IMG/VR virus record: IMGVR_UViG_3300026200_000001
Span: 1 to 36,221 of that record
DNA length: 36,221 bases
Reading direction: 5' to 3' (one strand)
Source of the DNA: a virus
The first letter of the stretch is position 1. Every line of letters starts with the position of its first letter. Of the stretch, positions 1 to 6,971 are shown piece by piece. The translations under genes were made by a program, and so were the position numbers. The notes below the pieces were generated by a model, which ran no database searches, was not told the origin of the DNA, and was given only the letters and a program-made list of their open reading frames with translations.

Positions 1-37
1 CATTCATCACTTTCCAAGTGTCAGTCATTTCAATCAT
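1..37 (-). CDS. Partial CDS at window edge, unidentified
   Basis: Only the first 12 codons are inside the window (MIEMTDTWKVMN, open at the edge). The ATG at 37-35 shares one base with the TGA of the upstream 48-codon gene (TGATG), the coupling style used throughout this genome, which is the reason for calling it. An in-frame Met at codon 4 is an alternative start. Too little is visible to identify a product. Confidence 0.5.
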   Translation of the reverse strand, partial: MIEMTDTWKVMN

Positions 38-183
38 CAATTTTTAAGATTAGCATTAACTCCTAATACTTTAGCATTAGGATTCCTAGCAAGAGCCACT
101 TGCCTTGCTTCTTCATAGTTACGTGCTTGAACTGTCTCGACAAAAACGGTTCCTGCTACGTAAAGTTTTACATCACACTTCAT
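37..183 (-). CDS. Small conserved phage protein, 48 aa, function unknown
   Basis: A 48-codon gene, ATG at 183 to TGA at 37. The product begins MKCDVKLYVAGTVFVETVQA and continues with an Ala/Arg-rich helix (RNYEEARQVALARNP) and a short strand ending in LGVNANLKN, so a beta-alpha-beta pattern. From memory, short proteins with a GTVFxExVxARxYxxAxxxALARNP pattern sit in the replication region of marine T4-like phages; that family recall is my basis for calling it real, with no known function. Its start overlaps the end of the Dam gene by 11 bases and its stop overlaps the next start, consistent with translational coupling. Confidence 0.75.
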   Translation of the reverse strand: MKCDVKLYVAGTVFVETVQARNYEEARQVALARNPNAKVLGVNANLKN

Positions 184-1030
184 AATTTAAAAGGACTAGT
201 TCCTTCCTCCCTGCTTGATCTGTATTATAGCACCCCACAGACCTCATGGTATAAGTGTGTGCAAATTCAGCAACTGTCCACTGCTTGAAACGATCCTTAA
301 CCATCTGTGAGTTATTGTATGAAATCAACATAGGACCAACAAACCTATCACAGTCCTCAGCAAATTTATCATGGTCAAACTTCTTATGCATACCACCCTT
401 CTGACCATACAAGTTATCCTTAATATCATAAGGGGGATCTAGGTATGTAAATACATCCTTCTTATCAGTAAATAATTTTTTATAATCTAAATTAGTAATC
501 TTCCAATCCCTTACCAGATGCTCATATTCCGTGAGTCTAGCAATTCCCGACATTGCGAAATTTGAGACTGAAGCTTGCTTGGAGAAGGATGAGGATTCAG
601 TGAGACCAGAAAAAGAGCACTTGTTAACAACATAAAAATAACAGGCACGATTAATAGGGGATTGTCTCTCATCATTCAATTTCTCCTTTGCTGTTACGAA
701 TAATTTTTGTGCTGGATATACCGAACCACCTTCTGGTGGGTCAGGATGCATTCTCTTCCATGCCATCAACTTTTCTTGCATCCTACCACCATTATGCTGC
801 AACTGTTGCCAGAAGTTAACAAGTGGTCCATACAAATCATTAACCCAAATATCAATATTAGGATACCTCTTGGTAATCTCCAGTGCTACTGAACCACCAC
901 CAACAAAAGGTTCTCTAAACTCTTTTACCTGGGAAAGGTCTGGGAGGAATTGCAATAGTTTTGGGATCGCCCGACTCTTCCCTCCTGGGTAACGTAATGG
1001 GGTTTTCAGTGATTTGGTAGTTCGCTTCAT
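173..1030 (-). CDS. dam: DNA adenine methyltransferase, D12 class (Dam-type)
   Basis: A 285-residue N6-adenine methyltransferase of the D12 (alpha-Dam) class, which transfers methyl from SAM to adenine in a short target, often GATC. Visible motifs: the N-terminal LRYPGGK signature (residues 12-18), SAM-binding motif I-like PFVGGGSVAL (41-50) and the catalytic DPPY tetrad (198-201) in TYLDPPYDI. Length is normal for the class. The start cannot lie much further downstream because the PGGK signature begins at residue 14, so the 116-bp overlap with the 89-residue gene upstream looks genuine. No restriction endonuclease is beside it, so it is an orphan enzyme here, probably for protection from host nucleases or for regulation (inference). 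The target is not deducible from sequence. Confidence 0.93.
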   Translation of the reverse strand: MKRTTKSLKTPLRYPGGKSRAIPKLLQFLPDLSQVKEFREPFVGGGSVALEITKRYPNIDIWVNDLYGPLVNFWQQLQHNGGRMQEKLMAWKRMHPDPPEGGSVYPAQKLFVTAKEKLNDERQSPINRACYFYVVNKCSFSGLTESSSFSKQASVSNFAMSGIARLTEYEHLVRDWKITNLDYKKLFTDKKDVFTYLDPPYDIKDNLYGQKGGMHKKFDHDKFAEDCDRFVGPMLISYNNSQMVKDRFKQWTVAEFAHTYTMRSVGCYNTDQAGRKELVLLNYEV

Positions 1031-1184
1031 GATATTTTAAAAATTCTCGGAAAGTATACTTCATTTGTTTCTCTGTCATACCACAATGCTTTGCAGCAGT
1101 TGGTATATTCATTGTGGCGTGGAAGAGTGCTTTGTTGGCCTCGTCAACACTTTCTGGGGTTGTCGGTTTAGGATGTAAGTCCAT
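915..1184 (-). CDS. Small conserved hypothetical protein, 89 aa
   Basis: An 89-residue protein with a strong start: GGGAG lies five bases before the ATG at 1184. Residues about 14-52 look like a compact helical domain (ANKALFHATMNIPTAAKHCG, then MTEKQMKYTFREFLKYHE) with a helix-turn-helix-like rhythm (NIPTAAKHCGMTEKQMK). I recognise this stretch as a recurrent small protein of marine T4-like phages but know no function; DNA binding is a guess from pattern. The last 38 or so codons are overprinted by the start of the Dam gene in another frame and have a low-complexity, proline/arginine-rich tail, unlike the first half. Confidence 0.7.
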   Translation of the reverse strand: MDLHPKPTTPESVDEANKALFHATMNIPTAAKHCGMTEKQMKYTFREFLKYHEANYQITENPITLPRREESGDPKTIAIPPRPFPGKRV

Positions 1185-1276
1185 TGATGCTCCCTATCTT
1201 TTTCTATTCTAACCTGTAATGCAAGCATTTGATCAATTTTTTCTTGATCTTCAAGAAATCTTAATAGACTAGGCAT
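1109..1276 (-). CDS. Possible small protein, 55 aa
   Basis: A 55-codon ORF that starts two bases after the stop of the oxygenase gene (TGA-TT-ATG). Its first 32 residues (MPSLLRFLEDQEKIDQMLAL, then QVRIEKDREHQW) form a charged, heptad-like helix. The rest overlaps the 89-residue gene by 76 bases in another frame and looks less protein-like, being rich in K, P, T and S. Without this ORF about 94 bases between the oxygenase and the next gene would be empty, which is unusual here. There is no clear ribosome-binding site, so it would depend on coupling. No family recognised. Confidence 0.42.
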   Translation of the reverse strand: MPSLLRFLEDQEKIDQMLALQVRIEKDREHQWTYILNRQPQKVLTRPTKHSSTPQ

Positions 1277-1278
1277 AA

Positions 1279-1902
1279 TCAATCAAAATTATAAGTTAAT
1301 GATATTCTACAATTATTTTCATTCATATGTTGCTGAACCATATGTTTCATATGAGATCTAAAAAGTATTAATGTTCCTGGTTTAGGTGTATACTTATAAT
1401 ATCCATGAGTAAACTCATTTGTTCCGTCGGCATTTTTAACTAAAACCATCTGTTGAAGTGGCGATTCAAACACCAAATCACCAGAACCTTCTGGAGCACA
1501 CACATAATACACTGCAGAAAAAACACTATCAGGATGAATATGATATTCCTGATATGCATACTCATCAGCTACATTAAACCAACCATTCTTTGGTTGATAA
1601 TTAAAATCTGAATCAAAAATTTCCCGTGCTATTTGACGAACAATATCTGTAGCAGAATTATTAATACGACTAAATCTATCATCTGTTAAAATATCATACG
1701 TTCCCATACTACTAAAAGTATTACAAGGCCAATGAGCACCACCATTATCAACAACTTTAAGTGTATCCAAACAAATATCTTTTAATGTTTCATTATAATC
1801 CGAAGGCATTAAATTATCAATCCTAGCAACAGCAGATGGAAATAATTTATCAACTTTTATCTCAATCTTTCTCTCAATTTTTACAATAGATTCTTTTTCC
1901 AT
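1279..1902 (-). CDS. 2OG-Fe(II) oxygenase (2OG-FeII_Oxy_5-like)
   Basis: A 207-residue protein resembling the 2-oxoglutarate/Fe(II) hydroxylases carried by many marine T4-like phages. The metal site is visible as HIHPDS (residues 121-126) followed by the beta-strand FSAVYYV, a distal histidine in HMKHMVQQH (about 184-191) and the 2OG-binding Arg in CRISLTYNF near the C-terminus. PGTLILFRS just before the distal His is the usual strand of the jelly-roll. Substrate is unknown for these phage enzymes; protein or nucleobase hydroxylation are the usual suggestions. It sits between a small Sm-like gene and the Dam region, behind replication genes, so early expression is likely. N-terminal residues 1-18 are highly charged and may be an extension. 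Confidence 0.85.
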   Translation of the reverse strand: MEKESIVKIERKIEIKVDKLFPSAVARIDNLMPSDYNETLKDICLDTLKVVDNGGAHWPCNTFSSMGTYDILTDDRFSRINNSATDIVRQIAREIFDSDFNYQPKNGWFNVADEYAYQEYHIHPDSVFSAVYYVCAPEGSGDLVFESPLQQMVLVKNADGTNEFTHGYYKYTPKPGTLILFRSHMKHMVQQHMNENNCRISLTYNFD

Positions 1903-1903
1903 A

Positions 1904-2197
1904 CTATAGTATCAAACCCTGCTTTGGAGGAGTAATAACACGATTAAACAATTGTTCGTACTGTTGTTTCATGTCATCATTAATATCAACAACATAAACA
2001 ACATGTTTCTTAGAAACACGAATCTTCTCCATACTCTCAGACATCAATGGCGACCATGGAGCAAATCCAATCTTACCCTGTTCTTGTGGTAAAGGAACAG
2101 CAACAATAGGTTGAGAGAACTCAACATAAGACTCATTGTTCTCCAATAGATCACAAATAACATCTTCACCCATAATCCTAACTAATTTTGTGTTCAT
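1904..2197 (-). CDS. Sm-like small protein, 97 aa
   Basis: A 97-residue protein with five short predicted strands in the N-terminal two thirds (TKLVRIM, DVICDLL, SYVEFSQPIVAVPLP, KIRVSKKHVVYVVDI) and a C-terminal helix (DDMKQQYEQLFN) followed by VITPPK. This resembles the Sm-like proteins reported for cyanophage-type genomes. The start is secured by TAAGGAGAAATTATG, where the stop of gp44 overlaps a strong ribosome-binding site. Sm proteins form rings that bind RNA or serve as scaffolds; the role here is unknown. A second protein with the same pattern lies at 8603-9019. Confidence 0.7.
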   Translation of the reverse strand: MNTKLVRIMGEDVICDLLENNESYVEFSQPIVAVPLPQEQGKIGFAPWSPLMSESMEKIRVSKKHVVYVVDINDDMKQQYEQLFNRVITPPKQGLIL

Positions 2198-2206
2198 AAT
2201 TTCTCC

Positions 2207-3154
2207 TTATTTAAATTCACAACTCATCATAATCTCAGTGAGACATGCTAACATATTTATCTCCTGATCAGCAACAAATGGTATCTGATATTGATATTTT
2301 GCTAAGACCAATACTGCTTCTGGAATAGAATTTCTCTTCAATGATTCATATAAAGAATCATAGATCTTTCTCATTACCAAATTAGGATCATTATCAATAT
2401 TATTAACAACCCACTTCTTAACCACAGTAAACTCTTTATTCTTCAACGAACGTACCAAATCATCTAAGTTAATATCAGCAATATCAATTAAAATAGATGC
2501 ATCAATCTTACCAGCAGCAGCATGTCTTTGTGTCTCATTGATTAACCTACGCCAATCAGGATAGTACCTGGTGATAAGTTGCAAAAGAACTTTATCTTCA
2601 AACTCAATAGAATTCTCAATTAAGATAGAATGCAATCGTTTAAAGAATGCTACTTGTAAGAGTGGTTTATCACTATTCTTAATCTTAAAATCAATAACCG
2701 TACAACGTGAGTGTAATGGTTCAATGATCTTATTAGGAAAATTGCAAGTAAAAATAAACCTACAATTCTCATGAAATTCCTCCACAGCAGTCCTCAAGGA
2801 CAGTTGAACATCAGAAGTGGTATTGTCTGCCTCATCGATAATAACAACCTTGTGGGCGCTGCTGGAGGTGAGTGAGACAGTAGAAGCGAATGTCCTGATC
2901 TTATTCCTAACAGTGTCAAGGAATCTACCTTCATCCGATCCATTGATTGTAATGAAAGATGCACCAATCTCATTACACAATGCTTTAGCAACTGTTGTTT
3001 TACCAACACCAGCAGTGCCAGCAAGAAGCAGATTAGGAATCTCCTTCTGCTCAATGAATCCTCTAAATGAATCTTTAATTGAATCGGGAAGAATACAATC
3101 TTCAATTGTTTGTGGTCTGTATTGTTCGCACCAGAGGAATTTTTTATTTGTCAT
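2207..3154 (-). CDS. 44: gp44 sliding-clamp loader large subunit
   Basis: A 315-residue AAA+ ATPase equivalent to T4 gp44, which with gp62 loads the gp45 clamp on primer-template DNA. Visible features: KYRPxTI-like start (EQYRPQTIEDCILP), Walker A AGTAGVGKTT (residues 45-54), Walker B VVIIDEADN (103-111), sensor-type strand FIFTCNFPNKI and the arginine-finger SRC motif (149-151). Length matches the T4 protein (319). It overlaps the preceding YkgJ-like gene by 11 bases and its stop codon overlaps the ribosome-binding site of the Sm-like gene. The partner gp62, adjacent in T4, is not found immediately downstream in this window. Confidence 0.95.
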   Translation of the reverse strand: MTNKKFLWCEQYRPQTIEDCILPDSIKDSFRGFIEQKEIPNLLLAGTAGVGKTTVAKALCNEIGASFITINGSDEGRFLDTVRNKIRTFASTVSLTSSSAHKVVIIDEADNTTSDVQLSLRTAVEEFHENCRFIFTCNFPNKIIEPLHSRCTVIDFKIKNSDKPLLQVAFFKRLHSILIENSIEFEDKVLLQLITRYYPDWRRLINETQRHAAAGKIDASILIDIADINLDDLVRSLKNKEFTVVKKWVVNNIDNDPNLVMRKIYDSLYESLKRNSIPEAVLVLAKYQYQIPFVADQEINMLACLTEIMMSCEFK

Positions 3155-3617
3155 TATGTAGTTCTACAGGCAGAAATATTTCATCCATAGATCCATGATT
3201 AAACACAGACTCTGGATGATTCATGATACTACCACGAAAATACTCTCCAAGTCCAATGGACTTTACAGTGTACCACATGGTTTTTTTCTTCAATTTACAC
3301 CAATCAATAGCAAAGAGCAATGCAGCTCCATCAATCTTTGCATTGTAATCTGCAGAAAGAGTGATGAATTCTTTATATTCTGTCATTAGGAATCCAACCT
3401 TATCAGGTCTCATCCAATCTGGCAGTGTCCGGTTCATCATCCAACAGCAACCATAATTACCACACACTGCTGGTCGTAATGGATCATCATAGATACCACA
3501 ACCACTTTCACATATATGTGGACATGGGTTATTTGGATGTACTTTATGTTCGTTTATTTCTACTGTTAGAGTTCCACTACAACATAAAATACATCCACCA
3601 CATGATTTTATATACAT
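3144..3617 (-). CDS. YkgJ-type cysteine-cluster protein
   Basis: A 157-residue protein starting MYIKSCGGCILCCSG. The cysteine spacing (CGGCILCC near the N-terminus, then CPHICESGCGIYDD and PAVCGNYGCCW) is that of the CxxCxxCC zinc/iron-chelating family (YkgJ, UPF0153). The second half is not cysteine-rich and has no motif I recognise. I chose the ATG at 3617 rather than the TTG one codon upstream because it makes a TGATG junction with the gp45 stop. It is inserted between the clamp (gp45) and clamp loader (gp44) genes and so is co-expressed with the replisome. Metal binding is likely by family; a role at the replication fork is only an inference from position. Confidence 0.75.
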   Translation of the reverse strand: MYIKSCGGCILCCSGTLTVEINEHKVHPNNPCPHICESGCGIYDDPLRPAVCGNYGCCWMMNRTLPDWMRPDKVGFLMTEYKEFITLSADYNAKIDGAALLFAIDWCKLKKKTMWYTVKSIGLGEYFRGSIMNHPESVFNHGSMDEIFLPVELHNDK

Positions 3618-4315
3618 CAAGGTTCGAGTGCAATATAATATTTGAGATCGAGAACACTATGTTCCCATTGGGTAATAAGTTTACGAGAAACTTTTGCTTT
3701 ATAAGAAGACGGAGAAGCAGCAGAAATGTTAGATACTTCATACAATCTTAAGTTCTCAATCTTCATAGAGAGATCTAAACTATCTACACAATTACCCTTA
3801 AGGTTTTCTTCATATACATTACAAGTTTCATCTTCCTTGTCACATGTCCTCAGAATAATATGACCATTAGGTTCAGATATAAATGATAGATCAGGTGTAT
3901 TTAAATTATTAGCTGCTCTCTGAATCTTAACCAAAGTATTTGTCGAAACATTACATTCAATATCAGCACCAGGAAATTGAACATCACGTTCTGGTGCTGC
4001 TTTGAGAGTAATATCAGGACTAGAAAAGAAATACTTACAAGTATTACCACCATTACCACGAATAGTTAGATAAGAATTGTTATTAAACTCAAGGACAGGA
4101 TCTTGGAACAAAGAAACTGCCATCAAGAACTGAGGTAAATCATAAATGCCAAATGTCTGTGGCCATACTTCTTCACATTTATACTCAGAAACAATATTCT
4201 CCCCAACACTAATAGTCTTAATAATACTACCCTTACGAAGAAGAATAGAAGAATTAATAAGAGAATAATTTCTTAAAATGTCGCACGTTTGTGTTGTTAA
4301 TTTAACCTGAGTCAT
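3617..4315 (-). CDS. 45: gp45 sliding clamp / late transcription activator
   Basis: A 232-residue homologue of T4 gp45 (228 residues), the trimeric ring that tethers the polymerase and, in T4, activates late transcription with gp55 and gp33. Recognisable from TTQTCDILRNYSLINSSILL at the N-terminus, IYDLPQFLMAVSLF (about residues 77-90) and the terminal strand YYIALEP, which match the order of T4 IYDLNGFLGILSLV and YVVALE. Compared with T4 there is extra loop sequence in the middle (GNGGNTCKYFFSSPD). The gene is bracketed by ATGA (with DUF3310) and TGATG (with the YkgJ-like gene) junctions. It lies downstream of an early-type promoter at about 4990. Confidence 0.93.
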   Translation of the reverse strand: MTQVKLTTQTCDILRNYSLINSSILLRKGSIIKTISVGENIVSEYKCEEVWPQTFGIYDLPQFLMAVSLFQDPVLEFNNNSYLTIRGNGGNTCKYFFSSPDITLKAAPERDVQFPGADIECNVSTNTLVKIQRAANNLNTPDLSFISEPNGHIILRTCDKEDETCNVYEENLKGNCVDSLDLSMKIENLRLYEVSNISAASPSSYKAKVSRKLITQWEHSVLDLKYYIALEP

Positions 4316-4608
4316 TGAGGATAAGTCTCCGTCGTTTTAGTTTTATCATTAAAATGAAGGAGAAGCATAGCATAATGGATGATCTTAATGATATCCCTAC
4401 GCGCAGTCCCCTTTCTGTCATAGCGTGAAGCATATTTCAAGATGTTACTTCGACAAAATGCTTCAGCATCTCCACACGCTTCAATCAAATCCAACGTTTG
4501 GATACTATCATTACCTGTACTATAATGTCCAGCATAGGTATGACTGATGTAATCCGAAATCTCTTTCAGAATTTCATCTTCATTGTATTTTCTCAATTTT
4601 TGTCCCAT
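4312..4608 (-). CDS. DUF3310 family protein
   Basis: A 98-residue protein whose residues 28-86 fit the DUF3310 pattern: HYSTGNDSIQTLDLIEACG, a helix with SNILKYASRYDRKG, then RRDIIKIIHYAMLLL. This domain is widespread in phages; a related region occurs in T7 gp1.7, a nucleotide kinase, but no kinase P-loop is present here, so I do not assign that activity. Short charged segments flank the domain. It overlaps its upstream neighbour by 16 bases and gp45 by 4 (ATGA), so it is part of the clamp operon. Confidence 0.75.
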   Translation of the reverse strand: MGQKLRKYNEDEILKEISDYISHTYAGHYSTGNDSIQTLDLIEACGDAEAFCRSNILKYASRYDRKGTARRDIIKIIHYAMLLLHFNDKTKTTETYPQ

Positions 4609-4778
4609 ACATGATCAATATCACTATGATAGCATTCAAATTCATTTCCGTCAAGGTCTTGTAATAAAATCTTATGACCAGGAAAACTAGGTTTGCCAAT
4701 ACCTTCAATAATCCTAGCAGACCTACCGTCCTTAAGTTTAACAACGTGTCCGATGTAACCAGAAAATTTTTTATTCAT
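4593..4778 (-). CDS. Small hypothetical protein, 61 aa
   Basis: A 61-residue protein (MNKKFSGYIGHVVKLKDGRS at the start, ending HSDIDHVWDKN) with a run of short strands (GHVVKLK, SARIIEGI, HKILLQDLD, EFECYHSDI) that suggests a small SH3-like beta-barrel. I do not recognise the family. The start overlaps the preceding gene by four bases (ATGA) and its end runs 16 bases into the DUF3310 gene, so it belongs to the same early operon as gp45 and gp44. Confidence 0.65.
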   Translation of the reverse strand: MNKKFSGYIGHVVKLKDGRSARIIEGIGKPSFPGHKILLQDLDGNEFECYHSDIDHVWDKN

Positions 4779-4960
4779 GACAAATCTAAATCTACCTCTG
4801 TATCCTCATCAACCACCACTTTAAGTTCTTTAAAATAAAATCCAGATCCTTTAAGAAACTGCTCCATCTTATCAACAACATGGGAAAGAAAGACAGTATT
4901 AAAAGTCATACTGGTATTTGATCCTTCCTCATCAACAGAAACAAATGTAAAACTAGGCAT
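4775..4960 (-). CDS. Small acidic hypothetical protein, 61 aa
   Basis: First gene of the clamp operon, 61 residues: a beta-like N-terminus (MPSFTFVSVDEEGSNTSMTF), a central helix (VFLSHVVDKMEQFLKGSG) and an acidic C-terminal tail (VVVDEDTEVDLDLS). No family recognised. The start has an AAAGAG ribosome-binding site about ten bases upstream and follows the promoter at 4986-4991 by only a short leader. Small size, acidity and position at the head of a replication operon are what can be said. Confidence 0.65.
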   Translation of the reverse strand: MPSFTFVSVDEEGSNTSMTFNTVFLSHVVDKMEQFLKGSGFYFKELKVVVDEDTEVDLDLS

Positions 4961-4983
4961 ATTTTTTTTCTCTTTGTTTGCAC

Positions 4984-5012
4984 ATATTATAGCATAGTGA
5001 CATGACTATGAC
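4984..5012 (-). promoter_or_regulatory. Early-type promoter with extended -10
   Basis: Minus strand TATGCTATAATATG: TATAAT at 4991-4986 preceded by TG one base away, an extended -10. No good TTGACA lies at the right distance. A perfect inverted repeat CATAGT-N6-ACTATG (4993-5010) occupies the spacer/-35 region. It would drive the operon from the 61-residue acidic protein through gp45 and gp44. Confidence 0.5.
4993..5010. repeat. Inverted repeat CATAGT-N6-ACTATG
   Basis: Perfect 6-bp arms separated by GACATG, lying between the stop of gp46 (5019) and the -10 box of the next operon. There is no T-run after it, so it is a weak terminator candidate at best; an operator overlapping the promoter is the other reading. 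Confidence 0.4.
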
Positions 5013-5018
5013 TATACC

Positions 5019-6707
5019 TTATGCCAGTTGTAGAACTGACTCCCTAATCACACTATAGTTCTTAACCTTCTCCACATTCAATGTTCTCTCAAACTTACCT
5101 TCTAAAGTCTCCTTATGACTAATGACAAATACATTTGTATTATCATCAAAGTTTCTTAAGATCCATCCTAATTCACTTGTACCACCAGCATCCAAAGAAC
5201 CATCAAAGATTTCATCTAAGATAAGAATGTTAGTATCCACAGAATTCTTAAGTTTAGCAACAGCCCTCCAAGTAAGCAACAAAGCAATGTCAATACGAGC
5301 TTTCTCTCCCTCACTGAAAGACTCATAGGAAAAAGAATCCCTATAACGTGATTTAATTGTCTCTTCAAAATTTTCATCAAGATTGAAATTGACATAAAAC
5401 TCTAAGTTCTGAAGATGTTGATTAATGAGTTTATTCATCACCGGAAGATAACGTTTAATGATTCTAGTCTTAATACCATTGTCTTTCAGAAGAATAGATG
5501 CTGCTAACAACGTGTTCTTATCTTCCTTAATACTATACATCTGTTTCTTTAATTTACTATATTCATTCTCCAAATATACAAGCTTCTCTTCTGCTTCTAT
5601 ACTATCATTCTTCTCATTTTGTAATGTCTCAATTTCTTCCTGATATTCCTGTATCTGCTTCTGTGTATTCTGAACATCAGCATTGTATTGAGCAATTGCT
5701 TTATTATAATTGTGGAAAACTTCATCTCGTTCCTCTTCCAACTTAATAGCAACATCCATTTCTTCAAATCCAACTTGAAGTTCCTTAATAGATTTCAGAA
5801 TAGAATCAACCTTATTTGCTTTTAATTCCTCTGTAATAGATTGACTACATGTAGGACATATAGTATTATCAACAAAGAACTGATGTTGTTTCTTATGTGC
5901 TGAGAACTTCTGTTGAATCTTACCTTTCAAATTATTTAAAGTTTTTAACTTAGACCCAGCACCCACATGATCATCTCTATATGCAATAGCATCCTCAACT
6001 TTCTTTTCTAAATCCCCAGATTCTGCTATCAAAAAATTAACTTTTTCTTTCTTATCTTCTATAGTAGAATGCCGTTGCTGACAAATAGAACCAATGAATT
6101 GTTTCTGCATAGAGATCTTTTCTTCAGCAAGATCTGCTTTATAATCAAAGTCCTTCATCTCATCTGATGCAGTCCTTACCTTATCCTTAAGAACGGTATT
6201 CATCACAGAAAAAATCTGAATGTCTAGGATATCCTCAATGATCTCTCTACGTTGCGAAGTTGGTAACCGCATGAATGGAACAAATGTACTAGATCCCAAC
6301 ACAACAATCTGAGTAAAAGACTTATAGTTCATCTTCAAAATAGTCTGTTCCAGATGCTTTTGATAATCAGCAACATGACTAGACTGATCTAACATCACAT
6401 CATTCTGATATATCTCAAATCTATTTGGTCTAATACCACGTATAATCTTAAACCTATTTGGTCCTTTACTAAACTCAACCTCAACTACACAATCTTTTTC
6501 ATTGATACTATTAGGAAGCATTGGTTTATTAATCTTCCTGAATGGTTTCCCAAACAAAGAAAACGTCAACGCATCTAAGATGGTTGATTTGCCAGCACCA
6601 TTAGCACCAACAATTAGATTGGTCTTAGCAGATAACAGATCAACCTCAGTATAGGTATTGCCGGTCGATAAAAAGTTCCGCCATCTTACCTTTTCAAATA
6701 TAATCAT
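5019..6707 (-). CDS. 46: gp46 recombination endonuclease subunit (SbcC/Rad50-like)
   Basis: A 562-residue ABC-type ATPase matching T4 gp46 (560 residues), which with gp47 processes DNA ends for recombination-dependent replication. Order of features: Walker A GANGAGKST (residues 34-42), Q-loop region around LRLP/QRREIIEDIL (about 147-162), coiled coil from about 185 to 400 interrupted by a zinc hook CPTC (284-287), ABC signature SFSEGEKARID (463-473) and Walker B ILILDEIFDGSLD (494-506), then the switch His in VISHKE. All catalytic elements are intact. It ends the gp55-gp47-gp46 early operon and starts three bases after the DUF3110-like gene. Confidence 0.95.
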   Translation of the reverse strand: MIIFEKVRWRNFLSTGNTYTEVDLLSAKTNLIVGANGAGKSTILDALTFSLFGKPFRKINKPMLPNSINEKDCVVEVEFSKGPNRFKIIRGIRPNRFEIYQNDVMLDQSSHVADYQKHLEQTILKMNYKSFTQIVVLGSSTFVPFMRLPTSQRREIIEDILDIQIFSVMNTVLKDKVRTASDEMKDFDYKADLAEEKISMQKQFIGSICQQRHSTIEDKKEKVNFLIAESGDLEKKVEDAIAYRDDHVGAGSKLKTLNNLKGKIQQKFSAHKKQHQFFVDNTICPTCSQSITEELKANKVDSILKSIKELQVGFEEMDVAIKLEEERDEVFHNYNKAIAQYNADVQNTQKQIQEYQEEIETLQNEKNDSIEAEEKLVYLENEYSKLKKQMYSIKEDKNTLLAASILLKDNGIKTRIIKRYLPVMNKLINQHLQNLEFYVNFNLDENFEETIKSRYRDSFSYESFSEGEKARIDIALLLTWRAVAKLKNSVDTNILILDEIFDGSLDAGGTSELGWILRNFDDNTNVFVISHKETLEGKFERTLNVEKVKNYSVIRESVLQLA

Positions 6708-6710
6708 GTA

Positions 6711-6971
6711 TCACTCAATAGGTGGAATCATAAAATCATCAATGGATATTATAACATACTTTTGGTTTCCTTTCACACATGCTGCAACAATTTCTAACTT
6801 TTCAACTTCCACTACCTGTAGTGGTGGATGGTTTCCATCTTCTGTGTGAATTAAATATCTTTCTGCGTCATCAATTTCGTCCCAAATAGGAATAATATGT
6901 TCTCCCTCTGCACTATCGATGACAGAAAATACTCCATCTGGTCTATTCTTAAGTGTGAGGATATAAGACAT
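6711..6971 (-). CDS. DUF3110-like small protein between gp47 and gp46
   Basis: An 86-residue protein (MSYILTLKNRPDGVFSVIDS at the start). The pattern YILTL...GVFSV...EGEHIIPIWDEIDDAERYLIHTED...LQVVEVEKLEIVAACV resembles DUF3110 proteins, a small family best known from cyanobacteria and plastids, with a conserved acidic run before an ARRY/AERY-type helix. It is linked to gp47 by a TAATG overlap. Function is unknown; its fixed place between the two nuclease subunits suggests co-regulation with them and possibly host-derived ancestry (inference). Confidence 0.6.
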   Translation of the reverse strand: MSYILTLKNRPDGVFSVIDSAEGEHIIPIWDEIDDAERYLIHTEDGNHPPLQVVEVEKLEIVAACVKGNQKYVIISIDDFMIPPIE

